Assembly: GCF_019175385.1 (NCBI RefSeq)
Contig: NC_083345.1
Coordinates: forward strand, 43,298,098 to 43,362,097
Reading direction: 5' to 3'
Origin: Lycium barbarum
Taxonomy: Eukaryota > Streptophyta > Magnoliopsida > Solanales > Solanaceae
Length of the DNA stretch: 64,000 nucleotides
Part shown: positions 57,790 to 64,000 of the stretch, piece by piece
Layout: every line of letters begins with the position of its first letter
Numbering within the stretch: position 1 is the stretch's first letter
Position numbers and translations under genes: made by a program
Notes under the pieces: generated by a model
Database searches by the model: none
Seen by the model: only the letters and a program-made list of their open reading frames with translations
Told to the model about the DNA's origin: nothing

Positions 57790-59310
57790 TGACTAAGCGC
57801 TGCCCCTACCAGACTGATGACCACCTCTGCTAGGCTAATGGCCACCCCTGCCCGATTGCGAACACCCTCTACTAGAATATCCTCCTCCTCTAGCTGGCAG
57901 TGCTGGAGGCTTAGATGTCTGAACTCTGGAACCCTGCCTGGATCTAGGACACTCTCTCGCGTAATGCCCTGTCTCACCACACTCAAAACATGCTCTTCAG
58001 GCCATAGGCTGCTGAACTGTCATAGAAGAACCAGAATACCCTCCGCGGTCTGAAGGTCGAGAGTAAGAACCTCGGGAAGTCTGCTCAGCACTGTGCCCGC
58101 TATAGCCAGAAGAACCACCTGCTAAAGCCTGTAGTGATGCCTGGATGGGGCAGCTGTAGGGATGATGACGAACCCTGTCATGGTGTCCCCCACCTCTAAT
58201 AGGACCTCTGAAACTATCAAATCTACGAGCTTTCTTGTTGCCACCCCCACTATATGCCCGACCTATCTCTGACTCAACCCTCCTGGCATGCTCTACTACT
58301 GACTGAAATGAGGCCCCAAAAGCCTCCAACTGTAAGGTCGCCAGCCGAAGCGGAAGGTCCAAACCCTTAACAAATATACTCACTCTCTCAGCCTCTGTGG
58401 GAAGTAATGCCGTCGCATAACGGGACAAAACGATAAATCTGGTCTCATACTCAGCAATCGACCTACCCCGCTGCTCCAATGTTGAAAACTCATCCTTCCT
58501 ATTGTCTCTCAGGGTACGAGGGACATACTTCTCCAGGAACACCAGGTAGAATTGGGTCCAGGTCAAAGGTGGCGACCCAACTAGTTAACACTCCATGTAA
58601 GATCTCTACCACTGCTTGGCATCCCCAACTAATTAGAAAGAAACATAATCGACCCCGTGAGACTCCACTACCCCCAACTTATGAAGCATCTCATGGCAGC
58701 TAACAATAAACTCATACGCATCCTCCCCGGGAGTACAATAGAACCAAGGAGCAGACATTTTGGTAAATCCCTCGAACAATTTTCGCTCCTCACTAGTCAA
58801 CACTGGCCCATCCATAGGCCTTAAAGCAAAATTAGGCGCTGGAGTAGCATCAATATGGGGAGCCACTGCTGCTGCCGGCAATACCCTTGATGTCCGAAAT
58901 CCTGGAGCAACCGTAGCATCGGGAGTATGACCTCTCACTCTAGTCTGCGAGCCATCTGGAGCAACTGGAATCATGCCGGCCTGAGCCAAACTATCAAAGT
59001 ACCCAAACACTCGAAACACAGCCTCCTGAAAATCAGGAGTAGCAGTGACCCCAGGCTGTGCCTCAGCAGCCCTAATCTCCTCCTCCGGAATGTCCTCAAG
59101 CTCCGCAGTTAACTCTCTGTCAGGGTTCTGAGCAGGTGTTAGTGCTTGGTCCCTACCTGGAATAGCTGCATGGCCTCTGCCCCTGCCACGTCCTCTGCCA
59201 CGTCCCCTGCCTCGCCCATGGACAGCTGCTCGGGCAACGGGTATGGATGCGGGTGCGGGTGCAGGTGCAGGCTCCTGGCCTCTAGTAGCGGTCGATCGCG
59301 TCCTCACCAT
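57790..59310 (-). pseudogene. Element C gag
   Basis: Start at MVRTRSTATRGQEPAPAP (59,310), then a (GR)n stretch, a Pro/Ala-rich region, and capsid with FTKMSAPWFYCTPGEDAYEF. Three stops lie between 58,633 and 58,566 (positions expected Gln, Trp, Arg). Then TWTQFYLVFLEKYVPRTLRD, a Gly/Ser/Tyr-rich tail, a TGA near 57,995, and the knuckle CFECGETGHYARECP (CX2CX4HX4C, intact) at about 57,985-57,945, then two TAG codons in place of Gln before 57,789. Most stops are C-to-T or G-to-A consistent. Confidence 0.85.
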
Positions 59311-59537
59311 CTGTGAGAGAACATAGAAATGAGGTTAAGATACCTATCTGAACAATCTCGTACGAAAAGAATGAACCAGATACCAATTGGATTGAACTAG
59401 CCCGAAAAGAGAGAAAGAAGTAGAGTATTTCCTAAATGTCCTATAGCCTCTCGAGGATGGGTACGGACGTCTACGTACCAATCCGCAAGACTCTACTAGA
59501 CATTGCTCTTGTACTCATTAGACCAATTAACCTAGAA

Positions 59538-59549
59538 GCTCTGATACCA
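59538..59549 (-). other. Element C primer binding site
   Basis: Minus-strand TGGTATCAGAGC (initiator Met tRNA), three bases inside the LTR edge at 59,553. The leader to the gag ATG is about 227 bp with no frame. Confidence 0.9.
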
Positions 59550-59552
59550 ACT

Positions 59553-62198
59553 TGTCACGACCCAATTCGCGAGTCGTGGTGATACCTACACTATCCCTCC
59601 GAATAGGCGAACCACATTACTATTAACAGGTTAAATAAACGGAAAACTGAATAAAAATAAGTTATCAAGTCTTAAATACTTATCATAACTAGTAATGTCA
59701 CGACAACCCCAAATTCTGGTCAAAAGGTACAAGAGCGCTAAACATAGTCCGGAATACAAGTTTGAAAACACCCAAAGGCTACATATTGTCTGTCGAATTC
59801 AAAAATAGAAATAAATAAAGGAGGTCCTTCAGGGGCCACAGATGACCAAGTAGCTCACCCTGAATGACTGAAAGATGTCACCCTCGCGTATCAGCCACGG
59901 GTGTAGAACTGGAGCCTGGATCGTACTCTGCACTCAACAAAAGTGCAGCAAGAGTAGTATCAGTACAACACTAGTACCGGTAAGCATCATAGACCGACAA
60001 TGATTAGATAACGCATGAAGAAGTGGAAACTAACAAGTAGCACATAGAGCAAACAGGTATGGTCACGTATCATAGACAAGTAAAGTGTAAAGGAATCATG
60101 AAATCAACCAAGACAGATATAGTTCACCAGATGATCAGTCAAATATATGAGTGAATGAATGTAATGCAATGCAATGCAATGCAACAGTCACCTCTCTCAT
60201 TTCACTCTCATAAACACATGCTAAGGGCAGTGCCTCGAAGCCATGACCCATGAGGCCCGCGAAGTCCATGTACCACTCGTGCTCTCCGGCAGAAACCTCG
60301 GAGGCTATCAATCACTCTCAATCTCTGACAAAGACCTCGGAGTCTCTCTGTCACTCTCAATCTCCGGCAAAGACCTCGGAGTCTCTCAATCACTCACCTC
60401 ACCAATCATCACAACAATAATATAGAAAACATGTCATGCATGATATCAGTCTCAACAATATCACCAATATGAAATCAACAAGTACAAGTCATATTACTGT
60501 TCACTGTTCAATTATCAATATTACCATTCCTTTTTATGTGATGAGTGAGTTAGTATGTGACGGAGATACAAACAGGTGATAATCACAGAAAATAACACAT
60601 ACGGAGACAAGCCCACATAACAGCTGACAGAACCAACTTAATTAGAATTCACCTCCACTTCATGCCCGAAGGCCTATCATGCTATCCCCGTCACTTTCTA
60701 CAACTACATACGATTCTCTAATCAGAGTCTAACTAAAGTAGACCTTAACCTACCTCAATGCCAAACAAGTGCCACGAACAATCAAACCAAAGCCTTCCCT
60801 TTGCGTAGAGCCTCTGAACGATCGAAATCTATCAAATATATGATCTACATTAGAATACAAATCTAAGGACACCCATATTGCTATACTTATATCCGAAACC
60901 CAAAAACGACCTTAAAAAGTGACCACGGACCCACAAGGGCAGAATTGAAATTTTATTGAAAAATCATATCACCCATAACCTAAGGGTCATATATCAAGAA
61001 AATTAGTCAATTTCATCCATAAATAGTCTCTCAAATCCTAAATTCTCATCTCTTAAGACTAGGGCTTAAAACCTTCAATTATCTGAAAATCGTAATTGTC
61101 ATGAATTTGAAGGTGTGCATATAATTCAATACAATTTATGAATATCCAATAGATTAATTATCACATCCCAAAAATACTAAACATGGAAGAAAATTACTAC
61201 ATCTCTGTATAAAAGTGAAAATGCGGAAGCTTTTAACATCAACACTATCTGAACGTTCAATGCTAGCAGTTCACTTAAAAATCATAAAAACATGCATCCC
61301 ACCAAGTAACCTCTCACTGCCCCGTTAGTTAGTCCCCCATCATTACCTAATCATTTGCTAAGTTTTATTGGTTAATGCTTTCCTAATTCAATTCATTTAT
61401 TTTCTTTTTAGCAATCCGAAAAGATACGTCCAAAGTGTGCATAGCAGTAGGTAATAATCCAATGATGATACAAGTAACAGCAATAGGTACGAGATATTGA
61501 TTGTTAACTAGTTGTTCTCTGCATTTTGTATGTTGCAATTTAGTTACTAGTGACATCAATAATTACTCTTAAAAAAAATATGCACATAGAACAATCTAAT
61601 ATTTTCCCTTAGTAATAGTAATCAAATGATCTTCCACATCATTGGTTCATTAAATAAATTATGCACTTTCCAAAGGCCTCTATATAATAATCAATAAATA
61701 AGTGCATGATATGAACTAACACAAAGATAATACCTGAAGCTTAAAACCAGTAAATTAATCACTATGTCGTACACCAAAACCTCTTGAGCAGCCCCTTTGT
61801 TTATTTTTCTTTAAGAGTCAAAGCTCATTTACCCTAATATTTTTATTCCCACAACCACTACAACGTGGTTCAGCCAGAATAGGTAATGGGCTTGGCCCAC
61901 TTCTTTACCACAATAGCCTCTCTATTTCACTTATTCAATTAACCACTTTGTTTTATTTAAAAATTATCAACTCCGTCAACTACTATATTTACCAACTTAT
62001 ACCTTATATGTGTGAAACTCATAGTCTTATAAATAAACTATTCACACATATTAAATAAATATATTTCAAAAAGTACCCGCCAATTAAATCACCGTGCCAC
62101 CAGTTTCCGCAAGTCAAGAATACCATTTAAAGCTACGGAAAAGGTATTTTAACGAAAAAGAGTCCAAAAGTGCATAAACGACCAAACGGGCCGTTACA
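59553..62198 (-). repeat. Element C 5' LTR (right copy)
   Basis: 2,646 bp. Aligns with 48,833-51,243 with few differences in the first 250 bases (about four by eye). It has a longer ATGCA run near 60,165 and a 235-bp segment (61,028-61,258) absent from the left copy. The sense start at 62,198 is TGTAACGGCCCGTTTGGTCG, a hairpin tip. Confidence 0.9.
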
Positions 62199-62422
62199 CT
62201 ATGGGGGATTTTGGAGATGAAGAACAAGGTGTTTTCGTTTCGAAGTTTTCCATGCCAAGACGACAAAAGGACATCTCTCACTTAAAGAACAAAAAGTGTG
62301 AAATGCGATACCCGAGAATTGACCTCTTTTCTTTTCTACCACCGCCCTATGACCGTCATCGTAATCATGATTCAAAATTGGGGCGAAAATTCATATCCTC
62401 CAAATGGAGGGAAAGGTGGTAA
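62199..62422 (+). pseudogene. Athila-like gag-like ORF, 3' end
   Basis: MGDFGDEEQGVF continues the frame that element C cuts at 48,832, and runs 73 codons to a stop after SSKWRERW. A TAAATTAGGCGCCTGGTGGG block follows at about 62,450, a sequence often found just after coding regions of Athila-like elements. There is no pol. Confidence 0.55.
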
Positions 62423-62700
62423 AGTTGACTCATGTCGTGCCACGACAATAAATTAGGCGCCTGGTGGGAGGTAACTCATCGTTTTCAAAATTTTAAGTCT
62501 TTTTTTTTCTCAAAAATAAAAACAAAAAAAAATATTAATTTTTAGATAAGTTATTACTTTTGTATTTTTTTTTTTAAAACCATTCCGCCAAATTTCATTA
62601 TTTGTGAACTTCATTTGGACAATTTTAAGGAGTTTAGAAGTGCAAATTTTGCAATTGCACAATTTGTGCCAAAAAAGTGCTGAAAAATGTGTCTAACTTA
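62423..62700 (+). other. Athila-like 3' untranslated tail
   Basis: AT-rich, with T and A runs at 62,498-62,530 and 62,560-62,577. No 3' LTR start (TGATAAGTTGG) is seen here or later in the window, so the element either continues past the edge or is truncated near 62,700. Confidence 0.4.
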
Positions 62701-64000
62701 AAATGTCCAGGTATTGCAATTTTAAAACAGTCCCTTATTTTTCCCACAATGCCCATAACAACCAATGCCCAATGCCCATAACAACTCTCAGTTCCTTTCA
62801 CCACACGCTCTCTCCACTTCTCGCACCCATCATAGACACCAGCAACCAGGTACTGCTTCACTTCTTGTTTTTCTGTTATATTGCCTCTCTCTCTTTCCCC
62901 TCCTCTTGCTTTCTCTCCATCACTTTATTTCTATTTTAGAATTTTTCTTTTCATGTGATACTTTTGGTATAGAGCTAGAGCACAAATTGTGAAATTGTTG
63001 TTGTGTTGCTGTTTGATTGAGATGAAGCTTTGATTGAACTATAATTCCCATACTTTTTGGGAGGGTAATTCAACCTCCTAATTAAGATAAAAAGCTTAAT
63101 AAAAGTGATGCACACAACCTGCTCGATAAATTGCCTGAGAGAGAAATTAGTTCGCTAGTGAAGTCTGGGTAACCAAGCGACATTAAGAGATGTGTTGAAG
63201 TATGTTTTGGGTGTGGTTCGGGTATAAGAGGGAGTTTTGCTGTGTTTGGTGAAAAAAATAAATGAAAAAGTGGTCTACATTGGAGAGAAAGTGAGTTTAC
63301 TGTGATTTTTAAACGGATATTTCCATGAGTGGATGTTCTTGATTAGTTGCTTGTTGAAATTTATTCCTCTCACTTCAGTGTTTGATTTACTGAGCATATG
63401 TTTAGTCATTTGGCGATTTATTGAACCTGAATGAATGGAATATATTGGTGGTTACTGATATTGCTTGAACGAAATTTTGGTGTTGTTCCCATTGCTACTT
63501 TTAGCAAGTGCACTTAGTTGTGTGAATATGTATGCTTGATTGAAGAGACGATAGAAACTTGGCTTGGATAATAATTTTCAAAGTTGTCTCAGGGATATCA
63601 TAACTGGCAGAAAATTAACATAGTCAATGGGGCTTCCTTTTCAAATTTTAAAATTACTTTGGCCTTGAAGAGGCACAATACATTGTTTTAATTGCTGATA
63701 CCGTGCTCTTACATTTTAATATCTTTTTCAAATGCCCTGTGACACAAAATGGCTTCAAGTTAACCAGGAACAACCCAAGGAGAAGTGGAAGAGTTTTCCT
63801 CTTTATGCTCTAGCGCAATGGCACCATCTTCTCAGGGAGTCCCTCCTAATTTTTGCTTTAATTATTTAGTTGCGTTGCGGACAATACAACCTTTTTAGTT
63901 GGGGGGTGAGACTTTATTTTGATAGATATTTTTGTGATATGTCATGATGGATGATAATTTGGTAGATTGAGTTTTTTTTTTTTTTTTTTTTTTTTAATGA
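62701..64000. other. Unrecognised sequence, possibly genic
   Basis: Composition changes from AT-rich to mixed. 62,745-62,850 has a C-rich stretch (CTCTCTCCACTTCTCGCACC) ending CAGCAACCAG before GTACTG, which could be a 5' exon and splice donor. Near 63,100-63,150 a short + frame reads DAHNLLDKLPERE, resembling the C-terminal part of a pentatricopeptide repeat. Poly-T at 63,971-63,994. No complete gene can be modelled. Confidence 0.25.

Larger units (their letters stand above)
48833..62198 (-). mobile_element. Element C: minus-strand chromovirus nested in the gag-like ORF
   Basis: LTRs begin TGACACGACCC / TGTCACGACCC and end CGTTACA in + orientation. Flanks are CTATA (48,828-48,832) and CTATG (62,199-62,203). 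Order on the minus strand: 5' LTR (right), primer site, gag, protease, RT (interrupted by a solo LTR), RNase H, integrase, chromodomain-like tail, 3' LTR. Without the solo LTR it is about 10.4 kb, so nearly complete. It has stops in gag and pol. The LTR copies are very similar by eye, making it the youngest full element here. Confidence 0.9.

Overview
The window is repeat DNA from a plant nuclear genome. Almost all of it is LTR retrotransposons of the Ty3/Gypsy superfamily: initiator-Met primer sites (TGGTATCAGAGC), chromodomain-tailed integrases, and Tat/Ogre-type bodies with two RNase H domains and a DUF7745-like first ORF. The combination resembles Solanaceae repeats, but that is an inference from family resemblance remembered, not from a search. 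I see no intact host gene, no tRNA or rRNA, and no organellar block.

Left third (1-20,543): the 5' half of a decayed minus-strand Tat/Ogre-like element (Tat-1). In sense order it has a 6.2-kb LTR (13,496-19,682), a primer site (13,476-13,493), a DUF7745-like ORF1 (about 10,011 to 5,990), an acidic zinc-finger-like ORF (5,660-4,306), gag (3,758-1,401), protease (1,397-1,041) and a protease-RT linker running off the left edge. Two + oriented solo LTRs of one family (6,456-9,006, TSD CTACC; 10,345-13,258, TSD TAACA/TAACG) interrupt it. To the right of the Tat-1 LTR, 19,683-20,475 is tandem-repeat DNA of the kind found in Tat 3' regions.

Middle (20,544-44,701): a minus-strand chromovirus (element B) with both LTRs, primer site, polypurine tract and a perfect CAGAT target duplication. 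Its gag holds a solo LTR (26,300-29,890, TSD TGAAA). Its 5' LTR is split by a second Tat element (A, 30,641-42,519, TSD ACGAG/ATGAG). B has lost its protease and the start of RT. A has lost gag, protease, most of RT and 1 kb of one LTR.

Right third (44,702-64,000): the 3' end of a + strand Tat element (Tat-2, LTR from 45,294) is interrupted by a + strand Athila-like, gag-only element (LTR 46,177-47,360). The gag of that element is interrupted by a minus-strand chromovirus (C, 48,833-62,198, TSD CTATA/CTATG). C's RT is in turn interrupted by a solo LTR (53,847-56,803, TSD AAATC). This is a four-layer stack. Beyond 62,423 the gag-only element's tail passes into about 1.3 kb of unrecognised, possibly genic, sequence.

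Nothing here is likely to make protein: every coding region has stops, frameshifts or deletions. Many stops sit where Gln, Arg or Trp codons are expected, which fits methyl-cytosine deamination. By-eye LTR divergence (B highest, A lower, C lowest) matches the nesting order. The content worth attention is structural: clean nesting junctions, microhomology deletions, palindromic LTR tips, 3'-region satellites, and two Tat 3' ends facing outward around B.
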